Shown: in pieces, positions 23,991 through 35,442 of the stretch
Layout of the letters: every line of letters begins with the position of its first letter
Numbering within the stretch: the stretch's first letter is position 1
Assembly: GCF_034702125.1 (NCBI RefSeq)
Contig: NW_026945742.1
Location: forward strand, 62,001 to 126,000
From: Engraulis encrasicolus
Lineage: Eukaryota; Chordata; Actinopteri; Clupeiformes; Engraulidae
DNA: 64,000 bases
Direction of reading: 5' to 3'
Made by a program: the position numbers and the translations under genes
The notes under the pieces: generated by a model
The model's input: only the letters and a program-made list of their open reading frames with translations
Told to the model about the DNA's origin: nothing
Databases searched by the model: none

Positions 23991-24227
23991 TTTACGCGGA
24001 ATTTCACCAGTTGCGCAATTTGGGTGGGGAGTAGGCCTATGTGCAGACCTATAGGCTTCATTCATGGGTCTTTTCCCAACCCAACCCTGTTTCTTTCCAC
24101 ATTACCCTAGGCCTACTTCTAGTCATGCCATTGACTGTCCTGTCTAAAGAAATACACCAAAAAGCCCCTAAAACATTGAAAATTGCCTTAGTTTCTCCAC
24201 TCCTCCACCACCATCTACAAAGCGGAT

Positions 24228-25641
24228 TCCAAAAAAGTTGGGACACTTTGTTTGTTGTGAATAAAATAAAAATGCTGGCATTTTCAAAACATCCAATATG
24301 TTAATAAGGTAGAGCATTATGTACCGACAACATATCAGTTGTTAAAGTCAAGCAGAATTATTGTTTTGAGGTAATTATGTTATCATTTCAAATTTGACCC
24401 ATGCAACAAATCTCAAAAAAGTTGGGACAGGGCCAACACATGTTGTAATAGTTGGATAATTCTAAAAATAACACAAGGAAGAATATTTTAAAAGGAACTA
24501 TATTGACTGCCGACATGAATGCACAAATAAAATACCATCACAGAGAGGCTGTGGCACTCAGAAGCGAAGATTTTGAGGGGCTAATTACTTATCTATTACA
24601 CAGAAAGATTGAATTATCAAAATTGCAGGCATATAAGGCCTATTTCCGTAATATAGAGTTCTGTGTAATCATTGCATGAGTTATGAGATCATGACATACT
24701 CATCGTCAATAAGCAAACTATGACACTCCAACAATGACAGCTCTCGAAAAAATGACCATAAACACGAAACTTGATTAATGCACATGATGCAGACATTAAA
24801 CAGTGTTGCATGCGGAAAGCTCATTCTAGATGGACCTAGGAGACATGTGAAACTGTCCTCTGATTACAGAATGGAAAATATTTCATCCTTTTTTTAAATC
24901 TAGGAGTCATGCACCCTCCAGGTTATATAGAAAGTGAATACTTCAGCTTGATTTAGTTTTCAGTCTTAAAGAGGGCATATATGATGGTAAATGGGGGCAG
25001 AGGTGCCTTGGTTATGGTCTTCTTGCTCATGTAGAGCAAATGAATGAATGTTGAATGATAAATACAGACTTTAAACAGCATGCATAGCTACCAAGGCATT
25101 ATATTTTGGAGCACCGCCTTTAGATATTGCCCCATAACGGTGGCAAATGTCAATCTCTTCTATGTTCCAACAGTGTGGTTCCATCATAAGAGTAAACGGG
25201 TCACAAAATTGTTTTCTTGCAGTCAGGATATGCCACATATTAAGCATAACAAAAAGGTAAACAAGTTGAAGAACACACCTATCAGTTGAGCTGCTGAAAT
25301 CATGTCTTGCACATCAAAAGACTTAATTTTTGAATACAATTATGCCATCAGTCAAAGTATTTAACTGTTCAATCTCATCCCTTGCGTTGTGTTTAGTCTT
25401 ATCCAATATAAAAAGCATTTTATTGGCCCTGTCCCAACTTTTTTGGGATTTGTTGCAAGGGTGAAATTTTAAATGACCACATAATTACCTCAAAACAATA
25501 ATTCTGTTTGACTCTAACAACTGATATGTTGTCTGTAAATGATGTTCTACCTTATTAACATATTGAAGTTTTTGAAAACGCCACAATTTTGATTTTATTC
25601 ACAAAATACAAAGTGTCCCAACTTTTTTGGAATCCGCTTTG
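24228..25641. mobile_element. TA-flanked DNA transposon with about 215-bp inverted repeats, 1.41 kb
   Basis: The left end CAAAGCGGATTCCAAAAAAG and the complement of the right end are identical over the first tens of bases and stay similar for about 215 bases. Each repeat also holds a second block CCCAACTTTTTTG. TA flanks both sides (24226-24227, 25642-25643), as in Tc1/mariner-type insertions. The 1-kb interior has no transposase motif that I can see. A GT microsatellite follows at 25653-25679. Confidence 0.8.
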
Positions 25642-25648
25642 TATCATG

Positions 25649-25680
<32 letters not shown>

Positions 25681-25849
25681 ATCTGGACAATATGTAATGT
25701 CACTAGAATCCATACAGGCAACTGCTAGGCATTTACACAGAACACGTTGAACCTTGTTGATTAGCGCGAGTTCTTTATTGTGTATTTGTGTATGCTGTTG
25801 GACATCTCGATTTCAATAACAAACTGTATTATAGGGCTATGTAGGTAAT

Positions 25850-26050
25850 TTTTTTTTGCCTGTTTAGGTGGAAAATCATCATGGCTAAAGGAAACTCCAT
25901 TGTAACAGGTGCATTTTAGCCCCCTAACTGGATTTTTTTAAAAGCAGGATGTTTGATTCGTGGGTTTTAAAAATCTGCTACATTGAAATCCAAATCCAAT
26001 AGAACCAGAAGAGAAACATAGGCCTATCCAGAAAAACAAATTCATGCTAT
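25850..26050. mobile_element. Degraded copy of the MITE at 58374-58636
   Basis: TCCATTGTAACA.GTGC.TTT, AGCCCCCT.AAC.GGAT, TTTTAAA.ATCTGCTAC and CCAATAGAACCAG match the interior of the 58374-58636 element in order. The ends are decayed. Confidence 0.6.
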
Positions 26051-26384
26051 GCGGAAATTGCTCCTTAATCTCTATGGAATTCCTTTGTTGGCTATGCTAT
26101 TCTGTCAAAACACTCTTTCCTCTATCTTACAGAAAGCCAGTGACACGTTTTTGGTTTCCGTACATGTTAATATCCTATAGATAACACCAATGCCCTGCGG
26201 TCCAAATGAGAACACCCTACATCTAAAATGGTATTTAATACAGTCAGGAGCAAACACAAGTTGTATTTCTTTTAAAACAGTAACATGAAACATTTTACAA
26301 AAATGAAGCAACAGACAACAGGCCATGTTTTATGAGCTTGGAGTAATTATGAAATAACAATCACTAACTATGTATAGTCCATGG

Positions 26385-27083
26385 GGTTGGACAAAATAAT
26401 GACAGAAAGTAATTTTCAGCAAAGTGATTATTTAATTTCACAAATGGTCATATGTTATTAATAACAAGTTGGTATTATTAGTTACAGGGGCTGCACAAAA
26501 TAAGTGCAACACCTGTCATTTTAGTGTGGGAAGTTTCATGTCTTAAGTGGACCAGCCTGGTGACAAGATGCGTCTCTGGCTCCACAGGGTCAATATACAC
26601 GGCCGGTCACCCAAACATCCCTTTCAGACAGCTTCTTGCATCCAGAGTTAATCCTGTTGGATGTGCTTCATCCGTCTTGGTGGTATGCTGACATTACCTT
26701 GGATACCTAGGCTCTTGATAAATCACAAAGATTTGCTGTCTCGGTCAAAGATGCACCAGTTACACTCGCACAAAGAAAATCTCCTATTTTAACTCTGATA
26801 TGTCACCTATAATGTTGTGCGCATTGCAACATTTTGAGCATAACTGTGCTCTTTCCCTGCTAATTGAACCTTCTCACATCATCTTAATGGTGCAATGTGC
26901 AGTTAATGAAGATTGGCCGACAGGCTGGTCTACTTAAGTCATGAAACTTCCCACACTAAAATGACAGGTGTTTCACTTGTTTTGTCCAACAAATAATAAC
27001 AACTTGTTATTAAAAACATCTGAACATTTGTGAAATTAAGTCTTCACTTTGCTTAAAAGTAATGAATTACTGTCTTATGTCAT
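26385..27083. mobile_element. Tc1-like non-autonomous element next to the KDZ stop codon
   Basis: The left arm (26385-26557) and right arm (26936-27083) are inverted copies: CAAAGTGA, TAATTTCACAAATG, TTAATAACAAGTTG and CACCTGTCATTTTAGTGTGG with their complements. The right end lies about ten bases from the stop codon of the minus-strand KDZ gene, so the native 3' UTR of that gene is displaced or replaced. Confidence 0.75.
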
Positions 27084-27093
27084 GTGTAAGTGG

Positions 27094-30000
27094 TTAGCAG
27101 CCCAAAGACTGCCGGTTCAACTCTTCCATTTCTTCCTCTTCCATCTCTTCCTCTTCCATTTCTTCCTCTTCCATCTCTTCCTCTTCCTCATCCGTCAAGT
27201 CATCTTCCTCTTCCACCTCTTCTTCATCCTCATCCTCCTCACTGCTGTCTGCGACACCACCGTGGGTTTCTTGTGTGCAGACCCTGCTATACTGTCTGCC
27301 CACTTCCTCCAGATGTTGCCTTTGGTTGTGCAGTGTTGCCAGCAAGGCACATCTTAATCCTCTGGTCGCCTGCTCCGTCATTGCCTGTGAACAGCCTGGG
27401 CAGGACATGAAATGAAATGGAAAAAATACAGTTAATTGTTTTGGGTTCAAAAAATTTAGTAAGCCATTTCATCACCAGTCATTAATTCAATGTGAGGGAT
27501 AATAACTCAATATCTTACTTAAGTAGCTGCCACTGTCAATGACAGTCTGCAGCTTCCTGATATTGTTGTCCAGGCTCTGGCAGTGCTGCACCATTTCGCC
27601 GAGGAGAATTTTTCTTTCTTCCACCATCCTGCTAACAGAATTGACCTGGTCGAAGAGCCTCTTTTTCACATCAATCCCAGCTGGAGAGAAAACATAAAAA
27701 TTGGAAAAGTTGCAGTTCATGATGACTACTGGAGACCAAAGTATTGTAACTATGATACGATACGATTTGACTTTATTGTCAGTTTTCACTGAAATTATTT
27801 TTTGCATCCCTGAGCAACACTCACTTAAGACAGGACATACACATAACATCACAAGACTATTGCACCACTGACCAAAAACAAAAACAAGCCAGAACAAAAC
27901 AACCAAAAACACAGGACACAGGCCTATATACAGACAGACATGCATACAAACATTACATAACTTGAAGATCCTACCAACGTGGAGTTTTGCGCTGTTTTTA
28001 CAGAGAGACTACACCCGTCTCCAAAAGAGTTGTCGCCTATCCATCTGTTTGGAATAACAGCTAATAACCTGACTTTCAATTAATCACTTGGCCTCAGAAG
28101 TCACTCATATGAAAGCTACAACCCTCCCGAATGAAAATGTATGTACAAAAATAAATGTCATGCACCAAAGAAAGATTGACCCAGACAGGGCAGATTTTCA
28201 CAAGACAAAAGTTTTGTCGTCTATTGAACATAATGTGAAAATGAGCAGATAAGTCACTTCAAAACACTTCAAATACTCAGATCGGGTGTCATACTTAATC
28301 ACTCTCACCTCTCCAGAAAATCAACTTTGGATTTACGTGTGTGTTTGGGGTCATTGTAATCATGGTGCATTGAACATTGGTTGATGAAAAAAAAATGTTG
28401 TACATACATTTTCATTCGGGAAGGTTGTTGCTTTCATATGAGAGTGATTAATTGAAAGTCAGGTTATTAGCTGTTATTCCAAACAGATGGAGAGGCGACA
28501 ACACTTTTGGAGATGGGTGTATTATACCAAGCTGTACTGCAGTAAAGCATAACACTCTGGATTACAGATGTAATAAAATTAAAAGATTATTTGGGCATTA
28601 GCACCAAAGGATCTTAATCTTTGCAGGAAGTATACGTTGCTGTATGTTTTTTTAACATGTGAAGCCAATGTTGTCAGTCCAAGTCAGGTTCTGGTCAATC
28701 ATAACACCCAGTTTTTTATAGGAAGGGACTTGGCTGATGTCAGAGTCATGGATTTTAACAAGAAGTAGTTGGAGGTTGGGCGGTTTACCTCAGTTTTTAC
28801 GGTGTTAATGGTGAGGTAGTTGTCACACCAGTCAATTAACCAGTGCACATTGCTTTGGTACAAGCTGTGGTCATCAGATTTTGTGAGGAGGGTCACTAAG
28901 ATAGAGTCATCTGACTATTTGAGAAGATATTGATTAGGAACATTGGTGGTGCAGTCAGAAGTATCCAAGGTGAACAACCGGGTGACAACAACAGGGTGAA
29001 CAACTGCAATCAATAAGCCTAAAACTGTTATTGGGTCTGACCATCATGCTCCTTCTCCCAGGGCCAGATGTAGCCTCCTGCTGCTCTTGCTGCCTCCTCA
29101 GGGTCAATGGTTTCCCCCGACATGGCGTTGTAGAGGGAGATAGCCTGGCACAGATTTTCCTTGGCCAGAGCTATCTGTCGCCTACGCCTCAGCTTCTGGC
29201 CACTATTGGCTGCAAGTGTATAAGATAACAATCAGATGGGGGGGTGGGGGGAGGGGGTAGTTCACAAAAAGTTGACTTAGCATTATAATCATTAGATACA
29301 CAGGTTGACAGCTTAAGTAGTTATATAAATAGTATCGCAGCAGAAGTTTGGAAGCCACAAGTGTAGGTGTTGTTGATAAAATTATACAGACCACTGATTG
29401 AATGCAGGTCCTGCCGCCTCTGCTGCAGACTGAGGTAAAGCCCCTCCAAGTTGGCCCGCTGCTTGTCAAGGGGTCCTTTACCTTTGTTGTCTGTGATACA
29501 AAATGTAAATATAAAATGTAAATAAAAATGCAGTGTATGGTATAACTTCATTGTGCATTGTTTACACACACTTATACGTTGATACGTTTTGGAAACAGCA
29601 TTCATTATAAATTGATTTTATTATGTTGTTGTATGTTCATATTTACATAACGAACTGTTCCTTTTTCAGGTCTTATTTGTAATGTGTTTCACTTCGTCTT
29701 GCTATTGGAGGTTGTGTGAAGGCAGTTATGCACATGCCAGATGTTTTAACATTGCATTTGTTTTAATAGCTGCAATTTACATACTGTATTGAGATACAGA
29801 GGTTGGATGGCAATTGATTCAGAGCTTCTGAGCATCAATGTCTCACCGGTGATAGCCCACTGCCTCACATCTGCCACCCACTGGTCCAGCTGTTGTGGTG
29901 TGCATTGCAGGTCTGCCACAATTGCTTGGAGTTTTCTCTCCTCGCTCTGGTGTTTCTGTGCCACCTACAAAGGGGAAAACCATTTACGAAAAAGAAAAAT

Positions 30001-30179
30001 GACTGAAAACAGGAAGATCCTGCCATACATCAATAAATAAAAACAGTAGAGCATATGCTGTCTTTTTTGGTAGAGTTTTGGGTATACCTTGAGGTATCTT
30101 CTACAGAGAGTGACATGCAATGTCTCCACTTTACGTTGGTTCCACTCCAGGGCATGAATAGTAATTATATCCCGCCGTG
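27094..30179 (-). CDS. KDZ exons 11-16: C-terminal helical region and acidic tail
   Basis: Exons 30088-30179, 29847-29964, 29392-29490, 29042-29209, 27519-27680 and 27094-27395 are all open and in phase. They encode mostly charged, coiled-coil-like sequence (ALEWNQRKVETLHVTLCRRY; RRRRQIALAKENL) with a TIDPEEA-type segment. The tail is almost pure Glu/Asp/Met with EEEEM repeats, and the gene ends RQSLGC-stop. The acidic tail comes from a 15-base repeat (TTCCTCTTCCATTTC-like on + strand) at 27120-27200. Confidence 0.8.
27740..28995 (-). mobile_element. 5'-truncated LINE in KDZ intron 14
   Basis: Minus-strand sequence at 28995-28700 reads as an RT fragment: NVPNQYLLK, SDDSILVTLLTKSDD, WLIDWCDNYLTINTVKTE. 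One stop lies before SDDSIL. The 3' end near 27740-27790 has CAATAAAGTC and a short ATCGT-like repeat. A TA-flanked MITE splits it at 28012-28519. It is dead and shares the strand of the host gene. Confidence 0.7.
28012..28519. mobile_element. TA-flanked MITE nested in the LINE, 508 bp
   Basis: The left end CACCCGTCTCCAAAAGAGTT and the complement of the right end CACCCATCTCCAAAAGTGTT begin arms that match for about 160 bases with few differences. TA flanks both sides (28010-28011, 28520-28521). Arms of this quality suggest a young insertion. Confidence 0.85.
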
Positions 30180-30394
30180 CTATAAGTCAATGGAAATACA
30201 TACTTAAACAATTGATATTATCAAAATAAAAGATCCATTGAGTAAACATTAAAAGAGTTTAAAGGCCTGTCGCTTCATTGACAAGGCAACATAATGTGAT
30301 TATAACTGTGATAATGACGAAAACAGATACGGCTGTGTCGGCTGAACTTTTCTGCCATGGATACTTAGGTTGGTCAGTAGGACAGGTTACTCAC

Positions 30395-30779
30395 TGGATT
30401 TTGTCATGTACTTCGTTGTCAATGCCACCCTGGAGAGGAAACTGTTGACTTGCTCCACCTTTTTAAATTGAAAGAGCCCCGTGTTATGTAGTTATTAAAA
30501 CATGCTTGTGATAATTTCTCCATAATTTCTTCAACCTGAAGCCATTCAGATCATGTCTATAGTTAGAAATCACCGTAAATGAGTGGAAATCAATTTTACG
30601 CATTTGTAATACTTTTAGTTGGCTACAGGAGCATGGTGCACATGACAAAAGATGCTCACATCACCCTATCTCCCCTCCCATAATATACCATAATTGTGCT
30701 CAGCATTTAAAAAAGACTGCCATACCTCCTCTCCAAGGGTGTTACCTGCTCCAGTCTGATATTTTCCACTCCAAGTGAC
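30395..30779 (-). CDS. KDZ exons 9 and 10: third acidic motif
   Basis: Exon 9 (30726-30779) encodes VTWSGKYQTGAGNTLGEE. Exon 10 (30395-30458) continues VEQVNSFLSRVALTTKYMTK. GAG-x-T-x-GE-x-VE is the family's third acidic block. Borders are CTGCAG, GTATGG, AAAAAG and GTGAGT. Phases are 0/0 and 0/1. Confidence 0.85.
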
Positions 30780-30939
30780 CTGCAGCATGTTATGTTACAT
30801 TAAATCTTACATGTAAAGTTGTGTTCAACATAATAGACGTGTCTTTAAAAGAAGTAAGTGAGTAAATGTTCTAAACGCTTCAAGTTGATTGTACTGTCAT
30901 GAGCAAAAATGCATTGAGGAAACTGAACCAACCATAGTG

Positions 30940-31170
30940 CAAAAACTTCTCCATCACGATACTTGCACCACCATTAAACAAGATTAGGTAAGATTGTTCT
31001 TTCTGGGTCACAGTCACTTAGTTGGACGACATGCAAACAAAGAATTCAAGCCATAGTACACAGTGAAGATGGTTAGGCATGATAGTGCAAGCATCATGAT
31101 ATGGGGCTGTTTTCGCACTATGGTGTTGGTCCGATTTACCACATGCCAGGAAAAGGCACTGCTCTTACTC
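30940..31170 (+). mobile_element. Tc1-like transposase remnant in KDZ intron 8
   Basis: The + strand here reads GCAAGCATCATGATATGGGG, giving ASIMIWGCF, a conserved block of Tc1 transposases. It is preceded by decayed upstream sequence. No open frame survives. Confidence 0.55.
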
Positions 31171-31241
31171 TGAGCACAACTGGCACATGTACATGTCTAA
31201 GGTAATGTGTATATGGAATACTGCACGTAAGGGTCACTTAC

Positions 31242-31593
31242 CTCACACTTTGGTTTGTGGGCTTTGGCATGGAGCACTGAGAGCAATGGCTTCATGCTGA
31301 GGAGTGCATCGAATTCACCAAAGTGAAGAGCTGCCTTTCTCATATATGGCCAGTAGTGGCACATCTGGTCTGTGCAAAAAAACTGCACATTGAAACGGAC
31401 TGCCAGGTCCTGCTGCAGAAACATGGGGTAGGCAAAAACCTCGCCCCGGTACATATTTAAAGCTCTAAAAAAAAAAACCATGCCGACAAACTGCTATTTC
31501 CATGCCCTCCTCATCAAGGCAGCCACTGGCCTTCTTGGAGACCTCCTTCGCTGCCACCCATGTACTACTGCCACATGTACCTCTTCCAAGTCT
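31242..31593 (-). pseudogene. KDZ exon 8: central catalytic exon, frame shifted in a T11 run
   Basis: The exon encodes TWVAAKEVSKKASGCLDEEG, AVCRHG, then after the T run RALNMYRGEVFAYPMF, FFCTDQMCHYWPYM and LLSVLHAKAHKPKCE. Its 352 bases are one more than the phases of its neighbours allow. The T run (A11 on the + strand, 31467-31477) is where the two open frames meet, so a single extra T is the simplest explanation. TDQMC holds the second acidic residue and H-x4-H-x3-C is the family's metal-like motif. Confidence 0.8.
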
Positions 31594-31955
31594 CTAAAAC
31601 AACAAGTTTAGACAAAAATAATGAAATGGACATCCCCCTCACATTTATGTGGTAATAATACAGTTCAAAATAGAGAAGTCATGTGTGAAGGACATCAGGG
31701 AATCTCTTCCTGAAAAAAAGAAGTGAATAGGCCCACTTCAGACAAAGTTCTGGAATCAGGAGAGTTGAGTGAAGCTTCAAGTTTCATTTACCCTTACCCC
31801 TTTCAGGCCTGTCTGAAGTTTTTCCACAAAAGAGGCCACATCCTCATCAGGAGCGAAGAACAGGTCTTTAAATAAAGACTTGTCAGCACATCTGAAATAC
31901 AAAAACAATTGTAGAATACACACAGTAGTGGGTAGATACATAGGATATCAAGTGG

Positions 31956-31956
<1 letters not shown>

Positions 31957-32038
<82 letters not shown>

Positions 32039-32049
32039 GGGGGGGGGGG
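31957..32049. repeat. GT microsatellite with a G run
   Basis: About 78 bases of GT repeat followed by about 14 G, in the intron between KDZ exons 6 and 7, close to the exon 6 donor. Confidence 0.95.
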
Positions 32050-32075
32050 TTAGGGTTAGGCTGAGATCTACAAAC

Positions 32076-32257
32076 CCCTTGGATTTCTTGAAGCGATAAG
32101 CTTTTCTGTTGCCATCGGCGGAAACAGCCATCATTTTGGGACAGCATGCTGGGCACTGCATGACATCTTATTGAAATGCATGTCTGTTGACCTCAGACAT
32201 GGCGAATTTGTACTGGCGATAGCTATGCAGATATGCATCTCGCCCAATTTTGCCAGA
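32076..32257 (-). pseudogene. KDZ exon 6: CPAC and DGN motifs, with an in-frame TAA
   Basis: Read from 32257, the exon encodes a basic helix (SGKIGRDAYLHSYRQYKF), then codon 30 is TAA (32168-32170). The same frame then continues as DVMQCPACCPKMM and VSADGNRKAYRFKKSKG. The DGN aspartate is the expected first acidic residue of the catalytic core. Treating the stop as removed by an intron would need an intron of about 22 bases, which is implausible. A CAA or GAA to TAA change explains it best. Confidence 0.8.
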
Positions 32258-32944
32258 CTGTGAGGAAATCAGGGATGAAATGTAACTTCACATATATATG
32301 GTGCAAGTTTCTGTAAATGAATAATCACTATAAACAGGAAAATCTACATGTATGCAAGAATTCACACCCTGTATTATAACACTTAGTAACTACATTTGAT
32401 GCCCTCCACAGGTGTTCGGGTGTGTGGCATACTTTTTTTCAATGTTGCACTGAAGAGAAATAAGAACTATTGTTGAGAATTGATCATTTGTGCATTTTCT
32501 CAGGGCTCTCAAAAAAGCAATTGGCCATTTGCCCCTGTTCTGCCATGCAAAAGTTACCATTGCATTTACTACGGTATATGGCTGCAACTAAACAACGATG
32601 AAACAATGAACTGGTGTGCCAATAATGAGTTGTTTGTAATACATGTAGCCTAATGTTTGTCCATTACCCTTCCATGACGAATGGAGTTGGTTTCCAACAT
32701 CTTCACGAATGCGAAGCATGAGAAACTTGGTGCATCCAACTTCAGCTGGTCATAAATATTGAATATTTTGGTGTCAAACACTGTATGGTAGTGCTGAGGC
32801 GATGCTGGCCACATGCCACTCCTGACCAGATCCACCATGTCAGGAGCTGCCACCGTCTCGCAGGTCTGACAATAGGCCTCAGGGACCATCAGATCAAAAC
32901 GTCCTATTGTAGAATGGGTAAAGCAGAATGAAATATCTACATCA

Positions 32945-33180
32945 GTGTTTCTCAACAGGGGCGGTGCCGCCCCCCAGGGGGTGTTGGGGAGTTGTAGGGG
33001 GGTGTTGAGAAGGATACAGCTGAGAGGGGGTGGTGCTTAGTTTCCATTGGGGGACATTAGTGCATTTCATTTTTTAATACTAAGGTCTTATGTATGGGTT
33101 ATGATGAGGTCAAGGGGGTGTTGGGAAGCTTGTGATGAAGCCAAGGGGGCTTTTGTTCAAAAACGGTTAAGATCTAGCTG
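32945..33180. mobile_element. hAT-like fragment
   Basis: CAGTGTTTCTCAACAGGGGC and repeated GGGGGTGTTGGG blocks resemble the CAGTGTTTCTCAAC end of hAT elements. The other end is decayed. It lies in the large KDZ intron 4. Confidence 0.5.
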
Positions 33181-33406
33181 ATAGTAGATCACTGATCTAG
33201 TATGGAGGCCATCATCTGTAGGACAGTAGGGCTATACACAGACACAATAATGTATCATGGTGCAAGAAGGCAACATTGTGACACACTCTTTCTAAGACAA
33301 AAACAGAACATGTTCAGTTTAAGGTATAAGGTTGTAAAAAGTGTTTCTTCATTTCATAACTATTTAAGTCTAATAAAGAAAGAATTTTACAGTTGTACTA
33401 TTTTAA

Positions 33407-34500
33407 AGTCAAAGGTTTACATACACCTCATTAGAATTAGGTGTAAATGTGTTCACGTCTGTCTATATACACCACCTGCTGTCTACGGAGAGATAAGAGA
33501 GGATGCATAACATCCTGCGTAACTGCCATCATACTGCCCGTAACTTGTTCTAACTGGACATAGAAAGTAAGGCCTATGTAGAATTTTGGATGAATTATGG
33601 ATTTGTACAAGAAGGTGTTACATCCTGCTGGGCATTGCTGCCTGTCGCACCTCCTCCGGTGCCCATGGGTCAGCTGCAGGGTCATCAGTCGGGAACCACG
33701 TGTCATCAACGGTGCCTGTAGAAGACCGTGGGCTACTTACAGAGAGTCTCTGAGACAACAGAAGCCATCCGTATGCTTTAATATCTAGGCCTATAGCATA
33801 CGTGTCAGAACACTCAATTTCAGTATACGTGTGAACTTGTACTATACGTGTCTGATTTAGAAGTGGACTATATAAACTTGTTCCACCATTTTGAGAACCT
33901 TACTTTGACACAAGATTTTGTCATTTTCTTTTTACACTCTATTTTCCTATTTTTCTTTATTTCCTTACTTTTTCTTAACTTTTTGTAATCTCACTTTTCG
34001 ACAATAAATTGTATCCTGATTTGACCCTTTTAATTACGAAGACGTCAAGACTTATCTTATTTTTGTGAGTGAGTTAGTCAAACACAACGCAGAGTATTCA
34101 GCCTTCAATTTTTGTTGGAGAAGAGAATTTTGGAACACCTCCAAAATCTAACACCTACAGGTCCCAACACACACAAACTAAAAGACTGCCTATACCACCT
34201 GGCTATAAGACTTTTGAATTCAGAGGGCTGTTGAGATATACTACAGTATCACTACTGCCCATACCATTTACATTGGGTTATTTATTGGGGAAAAAAAACA
34301 AAAAATCTTTAATCCTGGACTGGGCATGACAACTCATGAGAATTAATGTAGGTAAACCTGTGACTTTGATGTAAATCCAAGAAATATTGGTAAACATTTC
34401 TCTCATTAATGTTTTAACTGGAAATAATGTTTATTGTTCAGTTCCTTTGAAAGTGTAGTCCTTGACCAGACAAACTAAGAATGACCAGACTGACAAACTC
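33407..34500. other. Intron 4 of the KDZ gene: Tc1 end fragment and unrecognised DNA
   Basis: AAAGTCAAAGGTTTACATACACC at 33405-33427 looks like a Tc1 terminal repeat without a visible partner. The rest up to about 34500 has no gene or repeat end that I recognise. Confidence 0.35.
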
Positions 34501-35109
34501 CCGTTCAGACTTTCTTCTTTATTGATCATGTCTGAATATGGTATACAACTACAATAAACAGAAAAAGGGGGGAAAAAACAAAAACAAATGAGCATCGATA
34601 GTAGTAGTAGTTAGGGAGCAAGAATGCTCTGGCATACTAACAGTGCAAAAACAACAATGAAGGCAACTGTTAACCGGCATAAGACAAAAGCACAGAACTT
34701 TCCTGATTACTCATTACAACTTGTTCTGTTAATTTTTAGCTTTTGCTTTCAGAGGGATTCACACGTAAACCGTGGAGGGTGATCGTCCAATTACCATCAT
34801 CTACAGTAGATTACTGTCAATGAATAGGACTGCTTCCTGTAGTTGTGAAATAACTAGTAAATAAATTACATGGAGTAAAACCATTTGCATTGGAAATAAC
34901 TTTTTTTTTTCGTCAATCAAATTTTAAAGTGATACTGTCCCATTTTTGGAAATAGGCTAATAATAATAAGCCCAAGGAGGGGCAAGGGGTAGTCCTATTC
35001 TTTTGAGGGACAATGTGGGTCAGACCCTGGCGCACTCATGCGTCACCATCACCATCAGGTCACATCTAATCAGTTGAAATTTGATACTTTCGACATAACA
35101 TGGCAATGG

Positions 35110-35290
35110 AACTAGAATGAAAGTGGTGAGTTAACACCACGGCATGGAAATCTACGGGTTATATTGAAGAGTGATGTGTGGGTCACCAGATCAAACAACC
35201 AAAAACAGCTGACAGCAAAGCATCAAGGAAATCTGGGCTTCCATAACGCCCATGCAAAGCCTCTGTCATTAACTTCAATGACAAAGACAG
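35110..35290. repeat. Third partial copy of the foldback arm
   Basis: GTGTGGGTCACCAGATCAAAC, ACAGCTGACAGCAAAGCATC and TCTGGGCTTCCATAAC match 36240-36350 in the same orientation and 35870-35960 in inverted orientation. It is therefore a separate duplicated piece beside the main foldback element. Confidence 0.7.
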
Positions 35291-35442
35291 TCCTAACCAA
35301 GTATTGAACCATTGACATGTTATGTAGAAAGTGACAAATTGCAACTGATTTGATGTGACCCGAATTTCTCTATTTTTCCCCGATGAAAACTGTAATTATT
35401 ATTACAATATTCTAATGATGTGAATTCCTCGATTTATGTTTA

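Noticed and set aside
27049..27410. Phe/Leu- and Pro/Leu-rich + frames
   Set aside because: Antisense shadow of the Glu-rich tail in KDZ exon 16.
31466..31478. Tiny intron across the T11 run in exon 8
   Set aside because: It would be about 13 bases long; a one-base change in the homopolymer explains the shift better.
32148..32170. Very short intron that would remove the exon 6 stop
   Set aside because: About 22 bases is below any plausible vertebrate intron, and the frame is unbroken on both sides of the TAA.
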